The translations under genes and the position numbers were made by a program. Source: Acinetobacter modestus (GTDB taxonomy: Bacteria > Pseudomonadota > Gammaproteobacteria > Pseudomonadales > Moraxellaceae). From it: a DNA stretch of 64,000 nucleotides. Location: the NCBI RefSeq assembly GCF_014636095.1, contig NZ_BMDV01000002.1, positions 124,001-188,000 on the forward strand, read 5' to 3'. Each line of letters starts with the position of its first letter. The stretch's first letter is position 1. Below, piece by piece: positions 49,430 through 59,400 of this stretch. A model generated the notes under the pieces. That model saw only the letters and a list, made by a program, of their open reading frames with translations, was not told where the DNA came from and did no database searches.

Positions 49430-49560
49430 TGTGTTTAGCCATACGTTATTTTTATCGCGCATATATTAAGGCAGTATTCTTAAATGAAAATTATGGCAGC
49501 TCAACCTAATATCAAATAGTATGTAATTCACTATCTGGTCAAAAATAATAAGGTCATCTA

Positions 49561-50043
49561 ATGAGTGTGATTTTACCTGTAGCACAACGGGGTGAGGGTG
49601 TTTTAGAACTTCAAGCTGCTCCTGTCGCAGCAAGTGAATTTAATAGTGAATGGTTAATGCAATTAGCTTCAGCAATGCACCGTACCATGCTTGATCGCAA
49701 TGGTGTCGGAATTGCAGCGCCACAAGTTTATATTTCCAAACGTGTGATCATCGTTGCTTCGCGATCAAATCCACGTTATCCCGATGCACCTGAAATGGAT
49801 GCCGTGGTGATGGTCAATCCTGAAATATTAGAGTTTTCTCAAAGTACCTGTTTGGGTGAAGAAGGTTGTTTGAGTGTGCCAGATGAGCGTGGGCAGGTTG
49901 AACGTGCTCAGGCAATTAAATTGCGTTATTACACTTTACAAGGTGAAGTGATTGAAACAATTTATGAAGGATTTCCTGCACGTATTGTTCAGCATGAAGT
50001 CGATCATTTAAATGGGATACTGTTTGTAGAGCGCATGAGTTAG
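49561..50043 (+). CDS. def: peptide deformylase (probable second copy)
   Basis: The 160-residue protein has all three deformylase motifs: GVGIAAPQV, EEGCLSVP with the metal cysteine, and QHEVDHLNG with the two metal histidines and catalytic glutamate. It removes the formyl group from new protein N-termini. The gene is not next to fmt, the usual partner of the primary def, so it may be an additional copy; that cannot be settled from this window. Confidence 0.9.
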   Translation: MSVILPVAQRGEGVLELQAAPVAASEFNSEWLMQLASAMHRTMLDRNGVGIAAPQVYISKRVIIVASRSNPRYPDAPEMDAVVMVNPEILEFSQSTCLGEEGCLSVPDERGQVERAQAIKLRYYTLQGEVIETIYEGFPARIVQHEVDHLNGILFVERMS

Positions 50044-50197
50044 GTTTATTGGTTAGAGATTAAAAATATATGGTGAGCTTTGACAATTGCTTGAGACATT
50101 AAAAATATTACAAAAGCTATAATTTGAATATTATCAGTACTCTGTATTATAGAATTTAATTTATATGAACACTTTAAATCTTTAAAGGCAGACAACC

Positions 50198-51475
50198 ATG
50201 AAAACGCCTCTTCCTGATTATTTGGCACACGTAATTGATGCCTGTGATACTGATAATAGTGGTCGTCTAGCCGATTATATTCCTGAGTTAGCCAATGCCA
50301 ATCCCAATCGGTTGGCTTTGGCGTTGTCTACCGTAGATGGTGAAATCTATTCGGTGGGCGATGATGAGATCGAGTTTACGATTCAATCGATGTCTAAACC
50401 TTTTACTTATGCGTACGTGCTACAAAAGCTTGGAATAGATGTGGTATTAGACAAAGTGGGTGTTGAACCATCTGGAGAAGCATTCAATGAGATTTCACTT
50501 GGGAATGATCGCCGTCCTAAAAACCCAATGATTAACTCAGGTGCAATCACCACACATTCATTAATTCCAATCAAAGAAGGGCTACAAGGCGCAGAAATTC
50601 TACGTGAGTTTATGAGCGAACTGGCTGGACGTGAACTACGTTTTGATGATGCTGTCTATCAGTCCGAGGTAAAAACTGCCTATCGTAATCTTTCGATAGG
50701 GTATATGTTGCGAACCGTCGGGATTTTGGAGAGCGATCCTGTTGATATTGTGAATGGCTATATTCGTCAGTGTTCGATTTTGGTCACTGTGAAAGATCTC
50801 GTTCGTATGGGAAGTGTTCTTGCCAATGGTGGGGTTGATCCTAAAACAGGTAAACGATTATTGAATCGTGCCGTGGTACGCCAAGTCCTTAGTGTGATGA
50901 TGAGTTGCGGTATGTATGATGCTGCTGGTGATTGGCTGACGACGGTTGGAATTCCTGCTAAAAGTGGTGTAGCAGGTGGAATCTTGGGTGTATTGCCGGG
51001 GCAGGTCAGTATTGCGGCTTTTTCACCAAAGTTAGACGAGCATGGCAATAGTGTTCGTGGTATCGATATTTTAGAACGGTTATCACGTGACATGGGCTTA
51101 CATTTGATGGAAGGCACATCTTCGGCACAAACCATTGTACAAAGCCATTATCTGACAGGGAAAAATGCGTCATTAAGTGTGTATGTGCTGCGTGGTGTAT
51201 TGAAATTTACTGAAGCTGAAATGTTGTTACGGACTTTGCAGTGTGAGCCAGTAAATAAGAATACAATCGTGATTGATTTGAGTCAGATTTCACTGATTCA
51301 TGATGTAGGTAAACGGATGTTTTTAGAGGGGATTGATCGTTTAATTGATGATGGTCATACCTTGCTTTTGGTTGACCCCGAACAGCGTTTGGATCATGCA
51401 CGAACCCATAAAGATCGAATATTGCATGTTTATCAAAATCTAGAGGATTTAATTGAAAAGCACAAAGAATTATAA
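50198..51475 (+). CDS. glsA: glutaminase A with C-terminal STAS domain
   Basis: The first 310 residues are a serine-dependent beta-lactamase-like glutaminase: IQSMSKPFTYAYVLQ gives the SxxK pair and NPMINSGAITT the conserved asparagine region. GIPAKSGVAGGILGVLPG is also typical. Glutamine is hydrolysed to glutamate and ammonia. About 110 C-terminal residues resemble a STAS (anti-sigma-antagonist-like) domain: VIDLSQISLIHDVGKRMFLEG. Glutaminases are usually near 310 residues, so the fusion explains the length. It is not an operon with its neighbours. Confidence 0.9.
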   Translation: MKTPLPDYLAHVIDACDTDNSGRLADYIPELANANPNRLALALSTVDGEIYSVGDDEIEFTIQSMSKPFTYAYVLQKLGIDVVLDKVGVEPSGEAFNEISLGNDRRPKNPMINSGAITTHSLIPIKEGLQGAEILREFMSELAGRELRFDDAVYQSEVKTAYRNLSIGYMLRTVGILESDPVDIVNGYIRQCSILVTVKDLVRMGSVLANGGVDPKTGKRLLNRAVVRQVLSVMMSCGMYDAAGDWLTTVGIPAKSGVAGGILGVLPGQVSIAAFSPKLDEHGNSVRGIDILERLSRDMGLHLMEGTSSAQTIVQSHYLTGKNASLSVYVLRGVLKFTEAEMLLRTLQCEPVNKNTIVIDLSQISLIHDVGKRMFLEGIDRLIDDGHTLLLVDPEQRLDHARTHKDRILHVYQNLEDLIEKHKEL

Positions 51476-51484
51476 AAGGAGAAG

Positions 51485-52273
51485 TTATTTATCTATTTTA
51501 TTGGTTCGAAATTGCTGTGGTGTTTTACCTAAATGTCGTTTAAACATTGCACTAAATGCACTTGAATTGGTATAGCCAAGTGCTTCAGAAATCTGTGAGA
51601 TTGACTCACCATTGGAAATCTTACTGAGTGCATGAGCGATATGCATCTGTTGAATCCATGCGCGATAAGACAGTCCAGTTTCTTTTTGAAACATACGCAT
51701 TAAGGTTCTTGAACTTGTCCCAATCTCATCTGCCCAATGAGTCAAATCTTTGCAATGCTTAGGTGAATGTAACAGTGCTTGACAGATTTTTAATAGACGT
51801 CTGTCTTTGGGCCAAGGGATTTGAATGGGAATTAGATTGGCACTATGAATTTCTTCAAAAATTAGAATTTGTAAAGCTTCTGAAATATCCTGAGATGAAA
51901 TAAGGTTTGGCGCATTTACTTGTGTAATTTGATTAAGTCGAATCAACAATTCATGCAACAAATTACTGACGCGAATAATAAAACAATTTTGTCCCATTAA
52001 TGCCGCAGCATTCACTTCAACGAGTGCAGTATTGAGCTTAACATGACTCAGTGAAATGACACTGTGTTCAATATTTGCTGGAATCCATAACGCGCACATC
52101 GGCGGAACCAACCAGACATTATTGGGTGTGAAAACCTGAATATTTCCCGTTGAAGCATATAAAAATTGTGCTCTAGTATGGGTATGTGTGGGTGTAATCT
52201 CACGATAAGTATGTTCAGAGGACAATCCAATGACCAATTCAGATTGATCAGACTGAATAAGAGATTCGTGCAT
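51485..52273 (-). CDS. AraC family transcriptional regulator
   Basis: The 262-residue protein has an N-terminal cupin sensor domain (HTHTRAQFLYAS, PPMCALWIPANIEHSV) and a C-terminal AraC domain with IGTSSRTLMRMFQKETGLSY and ISEALGYTNSSAFSAMFKRH. It diverges from the MFS pump at 52380, and a 14-bp inverted repeat spans the promoter between them, so it probably controls that pump. Confidence 0.9.
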   Translation of the reverse strand: MHESLIQSDQSELVIGLSSEHTYREITPTHTHTRAQFLYASTGNIQVFTPNNVWLVPPMCALWIPANIEHSVISLSHVKLNTALVEVNAAALMGQNCFIIRVSNLLHELLIRLNQITQVNAPNLISSQDISEALQILIFEEIHSANLIPIQIPWPKDRRLLKICQALLHSPKHCKDLTHWADEIGTSSRTLMRMFQKETGLSYRAWIQQMHIAHALSKISNGESISQISEALGYTNSSAFSAMFKRHLGKTPQQFRTNKIDK

Positions 52274-52286
52274 AATCTAAGTTAAA

Positions 52287-52337
52287 ATTTGTCACTTATA
52301 CGATAATTATTGGAAGATAACCTTATAAGCGACAAAT
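52287..52337. promoter_or_regulatory. long inverted repeat between AraC regulator and MFS gene
   Basis: ATTTGTCACTTATA (52287-52300) is the inverse of TATAAGCGACAAAT (52324-52337) at 13 of 14 positions, with 23 bases between. Position and symmetry suggest the operator of the divergent AraC protein. Confidence 0.55.
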
Positions 52338-52379
52338 TACAATAAACGTCTTATCTAAAGATATTGGAGTTTTTCGGAT

Positions 52380-53600
52380 ATGACGTCTTCAATACAGTTG
52401 AATGATGGTATTGCAAATACTGCTACAAATGAGCAACCTCAAGGTATGATCATGAAGATCGTTGGTGCTGTGGCTTTTGCACACTTACTTAATGATTTAA
52501 TTCAAGCAGTTTTACCAGCTATTTATCCCATGCTTAAAGCAAACTTTGCACTCAGTTTTGCGCAAGTCGGACTGATTTCCTTTGTGTATCAGATTACGGG
52601 TTCGCTGCTTCAGCCTTGGATTGGACTGTATACTGATAAACATCCAAAACCATATCTTTTACCATTAGGAATGATGGTCACATTATGCGGTATTTTACTA
52701 CTCGCATTTTCTCCAAGTTTTACCGTATTGTTGCTCGCATCTGCATTGATTGGTGTAGGTTCTGCTACCTTTCATCCTGAAGCTTCGCGTGTGGCGAGAA
52801 TGGCATCGGGTGGACGTTTTGGTACAGCTCAATCGACCTTTCAGGTTGGCGGTAATACAGGCACTGCAATTGGACCTTTGTTGGCTGCTTTAATTATTGT
52901 ACCTTTTGGACAACATGCGGTTGCATGGTTAGTGGTATTTTCACTATTAGCGATTTGGGTTTTGTTTGGAGTAAGTCGCTGGACGATTAGCCATGCAAAA
53001 AACTCATTTGCTGCCAAGGTCAATCAAACACAAACCAAGTTGCATGGTCGCCAATTAATTATTGCTCTAACTACGATTAGTGTATTGATGTTCGCTAAAT
53101 TTACTTATATCGCGAGTATTAGTAACTATTTTACTTTTTATTTGATTCATAAGTTTCAGATTAGTCTTCAAACGGCTCAATTACATTTGTTTGTATTTTT
53201 GGCAGCGGTTGCTTTAGGTACTTTTGCAGGTGGTCCGATTGGCGATCGAATTGGGCGTAAAGCGGTAATTTGGGTGTCTTTTGTAGGGATGGCGCCTTTT
53301 GCTTTGATGATGCCGTATGCCAACTTGTTTTGGACAACAGTTTTATCCGTGATAACAGGTTTAGTGTTGTCGTCTGCTTTTGCTGCAATGGTAGTTTATG
53401 CTCAGGAAGCTGTTCCGGGGCGTGTGGGTATGATCTCAGGTTTAATGTTTGGCTTGATGTTTGGTGTTAGTGGTATTGCAGCAGCAGGGCTTGGTCATTT
53501 GGCTGATGTAAATGGAATCGAATGGGTATTTGGTTTATGTTCACTTTTACCTTTGCTTGGCTTTGCAACTATATTTTTGCCAAATACAAAGGCTAAATAG
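52380..53600 (+). CDS. MFS transporter, fosmidomycin resistance (Fsr) type
   Basis: The 406-residue protein has twelve predicted spans. HLLNDLIQAVLPAIYPMLK and FHPEASRVARMASGGRFGTA are signatures of the Fsr branch of drug efflux pumps. FAGGPIGDRIGRKAVI is the MFS inter-helix loop. It may export fosmidomycin-like or other toxic compounds. A terminator follows at 53614. The adjacent AraC gene is the probable regulator. Confidence 0.9.
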   Translation: MTSSIQLNDGIANTATNEQPQGMIMKIVGAVAFAHLLNDLIQAVLPAIYPMLKANFALSFAQVGLISFVYQITGSLLQPWIGLYTDKHPKPYLLPLGMMVTLCGILLLAFSPSFTVLLLASALIGVGSATFHPEASRVARMASGGRFGTAQSTFQVGGNTGTAIGPLLAALIIVPFGQHAVAWLVVFSLLAIWVLFGVSRWTISHAKNSFAAKVNQTQTKLHGRQLIIALTTISVLMFAKFTYIASISNYFTFYLIHKFQISLQTAQLHLFVFLAAVALGTFAGGPIGDRIGRKAVIWVSFVGMAPFALMMPYANLFWTTVLSVITGLVLSSAFAAMVVYAQEAVPGRVGMISGLMFGLMFGVSGIAAAGLGHLADVNGIEWVFGLCSLLPLLGFATIFLPNTKAK

Positions 53601-53613
53601 TTCGTTTATTTTT

Positions 53614-53648
53614 AAATATCTCAGTTCTAAAGAATTGAGATATTTTTT
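53614..53648 (+). terminator. terminator of the MFS gene
   Basis: AAATATCTCAGTTCT pairs with AGAATTGAGATATTT (15 positions, one G-T pair, two-base loop) and is followed by a T-run. Confidence 0.88.
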
Positions 53649-53747
53649 TATTTGAGATATTTTGAATGAGCTCAACTAAAAGTGAGTTAAACTTTGTAAA
53701 TTAAAATAATTTTTAAAGAAATTAATAACTCTAAAGCTGATAAATTG

Positions 53748-54182
53748 ATGAAACCTTATAACAAAAATTTAAAACAACCATCCCGTGATTTACGGAGCAA
53801 TATGACTAATGCTGAGCAACTACTATGGCAAAGAATCAGACGTAAACAGATTTTAGGATTACAGTTTTATAGACATAAGCCAATGCTAAATTTTATTGTA
53901 GATTTTTATTGTTTCAAAGCAAATTTAATTATTGAATGTGATGGTGGTCAGCACTATACCGAACAAGGGATGGAAGCTGGTCAGAATCGAGATCAAACTT
54001 TGGCGCAGTTGGGGTTGAACGTGCTGAGGTTTGATAATGGGCAGGTAATAAATCAGTTGGATTATGTGATTGAGAAGATTTATCAGTTTGTAGAAAAGCG
54101 TATCTCTAATCTCTTTCTGAAAAAGATTAGAGATACGGTTAAGCCTTTGATCTTAAGCGGCATTAATATTTGTTGCTACTGA
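53748..54182 (+). CDS. DUF559 domain endonuclease-like protein
   Basis: The ATG at 53748 gives 144 residues. SNMTNAEQLLWQRIRRKQI followed by FIVDFYCFKANLIIECDGGQ and H, then LNVLRF, is the DUF559/Vsr-like PD-(D/E)XK nuclease core. The last 30 or so residues fall outside the core: they read through a 14-bp hairpin (54100-54138) and overlap the convergent DUF4435 gene by 30 bases. This tail may be a later extension. DUF559 proteins are often found beside mobile or defence genes; the function is unknown. Confidence 0.82.
   Translation: MKPYNKNLKQPSRDLRSNMTNAEQLLWQRIRRKQILGLQFYRHKPMLNFIVDFYCFKANLIIECDGGQHYTEQGMEAGQNRDQTLAQLGLNVLRFDNGQVINQLDYVIEKIYQFVEKRISNLFLKKIRDTVKPLILSGINICCY
54100..54138. 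other. 14-bp inverted repeat inside the DUF559 gene's 3' end
   Basis: CGTATCTCTAATCT is followed 11 bases later by its exact reverse complement. It lies within the coding frame, 44-82 bases before the stop, and looks like a terminator that was read through. Confidence 0.6.
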
Positions 54183-55037
54183 AAGATAATATGTATCATG
54201 ATTCATTTTTAGAGAATTGAAAAAAATACGTAAGGCATTTCTCTGAAAAATTTCTTTAGAGAAATTTTTTATATCTGTTAATTCTTTCAAAATATTTGCT
54301 GTGAGGTGATAAGAAATACTTTCAAAAATTTTTCCGTAACAATCTAGATAAAAATTAAAAGATTTTTGAATTTTTACATATTTAAAGGGCCGTTTGATGC
54401 TGTTGCTTTGTGCAATAGATTTAATTTTCTTAATAAGAAAATTCATATCAATTTCACCATTTTTAATTATAGCTTCACCTGAGACATTTGTTAAAAATCT
54501 AATTCCATGCTTTCTGAAAATTAGTTCTAATCTAATCAGTTTTGAACCAATTTTTTCCAAATTTTTAAAACTATTTTCTATATTGGTTTTAGATTTAAAA
54601 GGAATATCATAAAAAATATAGTCATTAATTATCTCAGTAATGTTTTCTTGAGTGAAAACATCATTTTCCCAACTGTAACCTTTAGTGTAAATAATAGACG
54701 GATGTGAAATATATTTATCTAAATAGTGGTCCAAATCTTTATCTTTGAATATTAATGTATTAGTAACTTTACCTTCTATAATTCGTTGTGTTAATTCATC
54801 ACCGCTAGTTTTAGAGCCAATAGCTTTGAAATAAATTTTTCTAGTACATCCATGGATATTAAGTATTTCTTTCCAAAAGTCTATATCTATCGATTGGGAT
54901 GAGAATTCTCCTTGGTCTATTTGTATTATTGAATAACTTTTTTTACCGCCTTCAGTGTAAGCCACTAAATCAGATTTAGAAAATTTAGGTAAATTATTCA
55001 GTCCACTACTTGTTCTTAAAAATGGCTTTCGATTCAT
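54153..55037 (-). CDS. DUF4435 (TOPRIM-like) protein, AriB-like
   Basis: The 294-residue protein has the DUF4435 layout: Glu29 in VAYTEGGKKSY, the acidic run Asp99-x-Asp101-x-Asp103 in LIFKDKDLDHY, and KGYSWENDVF shortly after. This is a TOPRIM-type nuclease arrangement. It starts inside the stop of an AAA ATPase gene (ATGA). That ATPase + DUF4435 pair is the composition of PARIS (AriA/AriB), in which AriB is a toxin released when a phage anti-restriction protein is sensed. The assignment is by domain logic and not certain. Its DNA is more AT-rich than the flanks. Confidence 0.72.
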   Translation of the reverse strand: MNRKPFLRTSSGLNNLPKFSKSDLVAYTEGGKKSYSIIQIDQGEFSSQSIDIDFWKEILNIHGCTRKIYFKAIGSKTSGDELTQRIIEGKVTNTLIFKDKDLDHYLDKYISHPSIIYTKGYSWENDVFTQENITEIINDYIFYDIPFKSKTNIENSFKNLEKIGSKLIRLELIFRKHGIRFLTNVSGEAIIKNGEIDMNFLIKKIKSIAQSNSIKRPFKYVKIQKSFNFYLDCYGKIFESISYHLTANILKELTDIKNFSKEIFQRNALRIFFNSLKMNHDTYYLSVATNINAA

Positions 55038-56308
55038 GAGCGAACCTCATTTTCAGTGATGATTTGCTCCATATCAATAATATTTTCTCCAAAACAACTC
55101 ACTATATCTGGTGAATGAGTGGCAAAAATAATTTGTGCATTGGGATTGAGTTGTTTTAAATGTTGAACCAAATGTTCTTGCCAAAAAACATGTAGCGATA
55201 ATTCAGGTTCGTCTGCAAAATAAATAAAACGTTTACCTTCTTGTAAAAATGCTTCACCCAAAATAATTAATAACTGTTTTTCTCCTGAGGATAGTTGCTT
55301 TAAAGACAAATTTTTCCCAGATTGCGTTTCAATTTCTAACTCATTTCTTTTATTAATATAGAAATTTTTTCTCTGCATCATTGAATTCAAAATATTTAAA
55401 AATTTGTGCTTAGGTTCTTCTATGATTTTCTTTTTAGTAAGATGTTCATTCCATTTTTCTACAATGAAGTCAATTCGATCAGTGCCAAATAGAACTGAAA
55501 ATTCAGTTAGGTTGATAGCATTATTACCAATTAATCTAGATTTTGCTTTATCAAATGCTGTGAAATGATTATTAATTTTAGCTTTTAGATCACTGCTTTC
55601 TATATCTAAATTAAATTGTTTAAAAATACTTTCAAGCGCCTCTTTTTCTTTTTTTGAATCTAATTTTAAGAAGGTATCAACAAGGCTATCTTGTTTTTCT
55701 CTTTTGTATAGTAACGATAAGAAAACTTGCTTCTGAAATTGGTCAATTTCTGTTGTTATTCTTTGATTATAGAATGAAAATAATCTAACTAAATCGTTCG
55801 AAAGTTCATCTAATTTAAGATCAATACTAGATTCATAACGTTCTTTTATTTCTCTAAAATCTGTTGTAGTACGATGAATTGATAACCAACTTAGGTTAAA
55901 TAGTTTTGACATTTGTGATTTGACTAGATGTTTACTTATACGTCTTCCTTCTCGTCTAAAATGCATAGGATATCTGTAAAACTCTTGAAGTTCATCAATA
56001 AGAAAGTCTATGTAACTATCTTTTGCACTTTGTCGAAAGTAATATCTTAAGCTATCCATATTCTTAGTGATTTTTAAAGATGCTACTTTTGTCGAACCAT
56101 CTTTTTTCAAATTAATTATAATTTCAGAAAAATCAGAGTTAATTAAATTTTCGAAATCTCCTTCAAGTGCAGACACAATTAAATTGACAAGAGTTGTTTT
56201 GCCAGAACCATTGATACCTATTAAAAAGTTACTATGTTCTTTGAATTTTAGATTTATTGATCTTGTACCCCAAAAACCTACAATATTCACATTTTTTAAA
56301 AAATACAT
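55034..56308 (-). CDS. AAA ATPase, AriA-like
   Basis: The 424-residue protein is an ABC/SMC-type ATPase with Walker A GINGSGKT (31-38), a long central helical and probably coiled region (about 120-330), signature LSSGEKQ (339-345), Walker B with FADEP (364-368) and FATHSPD with the H-loop His398. This is the AAA_15/AAA_21 form found in OLD-like and PARIS systems. ATG at 56308 has AAGG seven bases ahead. With the overlapping DUF4435 gene it resembles PARIS; other AAA+TOPRIM defence pairs remain possible. Confidence 0.78.
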   Translation of the reverse strand: MYFLKNVNIVGFWGTRSINLKFKEHSNFLIGINGSGKTTLVNLIVSALEGDFENLINSDFSEIIINLKKDGSTKVASLKITKNMDSLRYYFRQSAKDSYIDFLIDELQEFYRYPMHFRREGRRISKHLVKSQMSKLFNLSWLSIHRTTTDFREIKERYESSIDLKLDELSNDLVRLFSFYNQRITTEIDQFQKQVFLSLLYKREKQDSLVDTFLKLDSKKEKEALESIFKQFNLDIESSDLKAKINNHFTAFDKAKSRLIGNNAINLTEFSVLFGTDRIDFIVEKWNEHLTKKKIIEEPKHKFLNILNSMMQRKNFYINKRNELEIETQSGKNLSLKQLSSGEKQLLIILGEAFLQEGKRFIYFADEPELSLHVFWQEHLVQHLKQLNPNAQIIFATHSPDIVSCFGENIIDMEQIITENEVRS

Positions 56309-56378
56309 TTCATTACCTTAAATAATAGTTTTATTTAATAGAGCGTTGAATAATCTTAATATTTTATTTGAAGAAAAT

Positions 56379-56446
56379 AAATCCCCTCAATAGAGGAGAT
56401 TTTTTATATTTGATGCGAATGGATTATTACCCCTTTGAAAAAGGGG
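56379..56446. terminator. hairpins downstream of metH
   Basis: AAATCCCCTC/GAGGAGATTT (56379-56403) and CCCCTTT/AAAGGGG (56430-56446) lie between metH and the AAA ATPase gene. Both can end minus-strand metH transcripts; the first also has a T-run on the plus strand. Confidence 0.55.
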
Positions 56447-56480
56447 ATTTAGGGGGATTTAGGGGGATTTAGGGGGATTC
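56441..56480. repeat. tandem decamer, four copies of AGGGGGATTT-like unit
   Basis: Four 10-bp units follow one another, the first lacking one G and the last ending in C. The period of 10 does not keep a reading frame. It is directly downstream of metH. Confidence 0.8.
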
Positions 56481-56493
56481 TGGGATAGACAGA

Positions 56494-59400
56494 TTAACCA
56501 ATCGAATCATCCAAATTCGGTGCTAACCAACGTTTCGCTTCATCCAGTGTCCAGCCTTTACGCTTTGCATAATCCTCAAGCTGATCTTGAGAAATCTTAC
56601 CTACGTTAAAGTATTCACTTTCAGGGTGCGAATAATAGAAACCACTGACAGAAGAAGGTGGCATCATCGCAAAGTGTTCAGTCAACTTAGTACCAATTTT
56701 CGCTTCCGAACCTAACCAATCAAATAACACCGCTTTTTCAGAATGCTCTGGGCAAGCAGGATAACCAGGTGCAGGACGAATACCGACATACTTCTCTTTG
56801 ATCAATTCTTCATTGCCCAAAGTTTCATCGGCTTTATAGCCCCAGAATTCTTTACGGATACGCTCATGTAAATGCTCGGCAAAGGCTTCGGCAAAACGAT
56901 CCGCCAAGGACTGAACCAAGATTGCTGAGTAATCATCGCCTTTGGCTTTATATTCATTTGCCAATTCTTCAGCACCAAAGATCGATACCGTGAAACCACC
57001 GAGATAATCAGTATTGTCTTTAGAGGTGCTAATAAAGTCTGCTAAAGATAAATTTGGTTTGCCTGTGACTTTGTCTGACTGCTGACGAATATGCTCAAAA
57101 GTATGCGTAACTTTTTGACCTGCCTCATCAAACACGCTGACTGTATCCGCACCTGTACGTTGTGCAGGGTATAAACCAAATACAGCACGTGCATCAAAAC
57201 GATTATTTTCGATAATGTCTTTTAGCATCGCTTGCGCTTGGTTATATAAATCAGTGGCTGCTTCACCGACCACTTCATCTGTCAGGATTTTCGGGAATTT
57301 ACCTGCCAAGCTCCAAGAGATAAAGAATGGTGTCCAGTCAAAGTACTCAACCAATGTCGCCAATGGATAATTGGTAATGACTTGCGTACCTAAACGATTT
57401 GGAATCGGTGGCACATAGTTGTCATCCACCTTGAAACCATTTTCAATCGATTCGGCATAGCTGAGTTTAGCCGCTTTCGGTTGCTTGTTGGCTAAACGTT
57501 CACGAATCTTGGCATATTCAGCACGATGTTCTGCAATAAAATTGCCACGCATTTCTTTTGATAGCAGGGTAGTTGCTACACCCACTGCACGCGAAGCATC
57601 AGCCACATAAATCACGGCATCATTTTGATATTGAGGATCAATCTTCACCGCAGTATGTGCTTTCGATGTGGTTGCACCACCAATTAACAATGGGATGTTA
57701 AAGCCTTTACGTTGCATTTCTTTCGCAACAAACACCATTTCATCCAAAGACGGGGTGATCAAACCAGACAAACCGATGATGTCACATTTCTCATCAATCG
57801 CAGTTTGCAAGATTTTTTCCGCAGGTACCATCACACCAAGATCAACGATGTCATACCCATTACAACCCAAGACCACGCCCACGATATTTTTACCAATATC
57901 GTGTACGTCACCTTTTACAGTTGCCATCAACACTTTACCTTTAGACTGGCTTCCTGTTTTTTCAGCTTCGATGTACGGGTTCAGCCATGCCACGGCTTGT
58001 TTCATGACGCGTGCAGATTTCACGACTTGCGGCAGGAACATTTTACCTGAACCAAACAGGTCACCAACCACGTTCATACCATCCATCAAAGCGCCTTCAA
58101 TTACATCTAAAGGACGTTTGGCTTTCAGGCGTGCTTCTTCAGTATCTTCATCAATATAAGTGGTAATACCTTTAACTAAGGCATATTCAAGACGTTTTTC
58201 AACCGATTCATTGCGCCATTCAAGGTTTTCAGCTTCGCGTTGTGCGCCACTATGACCACGGAACTTCTCTGCCACTTCAAGCAGTTTCTCTGTGGCGTTT
58301 TGACCAGACTCACCTTGGTTCTGATTCAGAACAACATCTTCAACGGCTTCTTTCAGTTCTTTTGGAATATCATCATAAATCGCCATTTGACCTGCGTTCA
58401 CGATACCCATCGTCATGCCTTGTTTGATGGCATGGTAAAGGAATACCGAATGAATTGCTTCACGCACAGGCTCATTACCACGGAAGGAGAAGGAAACGTT
58501 TGAGACACCGCCTGAAATCATGGCGTGAGGCAAGTTCTGCTTAATCCAACCTGTGGCTTCAATAAAATCAACGCCATAGTTGTTGTGTTCTTCAATCCCT
58601 GTTGCCACGGCAAACACGTTCGGGTCAAAAATAATATCTTCAGCAGGGAAGCCGACATCATTGACCAAAACATCATAAGAGCGTTTACAGATTTCACGCT
58701 TCCGTGCAGCGGTATCGGCCTGACCTGTTTCATCAAAGGCCATCACAATAATTGCAGCACCGTACTGACGGCATAGGCGTGCTTTTTCGACAAACTCGTC
58801 ATAACCTTCTTTCAAGGAAATAGAGTTAACAACAGGTTTACCTTGTACACATTTCAAGCCTGCTTCAATGATTTCCCATTTCGATGAGTCAATCATGATC
58901 GGCACACGTGAGATATCAGGTTCAGAAGCGACAAGATTGAGGAAATGCACCATCGCATTTTGCGAATCCAGCATCCCTTCATCCATGTTGATGTCGATGA
59001 TCTGTGCGCCGGCTTCAACTTGTTGCTGAGCTACTTCTAAAGCTTCGGCAAACTTTTCTTCACGGATGAGGCGTAGGAATTTTTTTGAACCCGTCACGTT
59101 GGTACGTTCACCGACATTGACGAATAGTGAATCATCATAAATGTTAAATGGCTCTAAACCACTTAAACGGCAGGCTGGTTTGGTTTCAGGAATTTGACGT
59201 GGCTTGATATCTTTAACTGCATTATAAATCGCACGGATATGATCTGGTGTGGTACCACAGCAACCACCCGTGATATTGATGAGACCACTTTCAGCAAATT
59301 CTTTGATGAATGCTGCGGTTTGTTCAGGTGTTTCATCATATTCACCAAAGGCATTTGGTAAACCTGCATTTGGATGCGCAGAGACAAAAGTATCAGCAAC

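Noticed and set aside
53748-54182. DUF559 gene as a third member of the PARIS-like operon
   Set aside because: It is on the opposite strand and convergent; nearness alone does not make it part of the system.
56309-56345. Sigma-70 promoter directly before the AAA ATPase gene
   Set aside because: A TATTAT with a 17-bp spacer to a weak -35 exists, but transcription would begin within the ribosome binding site, so it is unlikely to be the main promoter.
57668-58159. A 163-codon open frame on the plus strand within metH
   Set aside because: It lies wholly opposite the well-supported MetH coding sequence and its protein shows no family motif; it is an antisense shadow.
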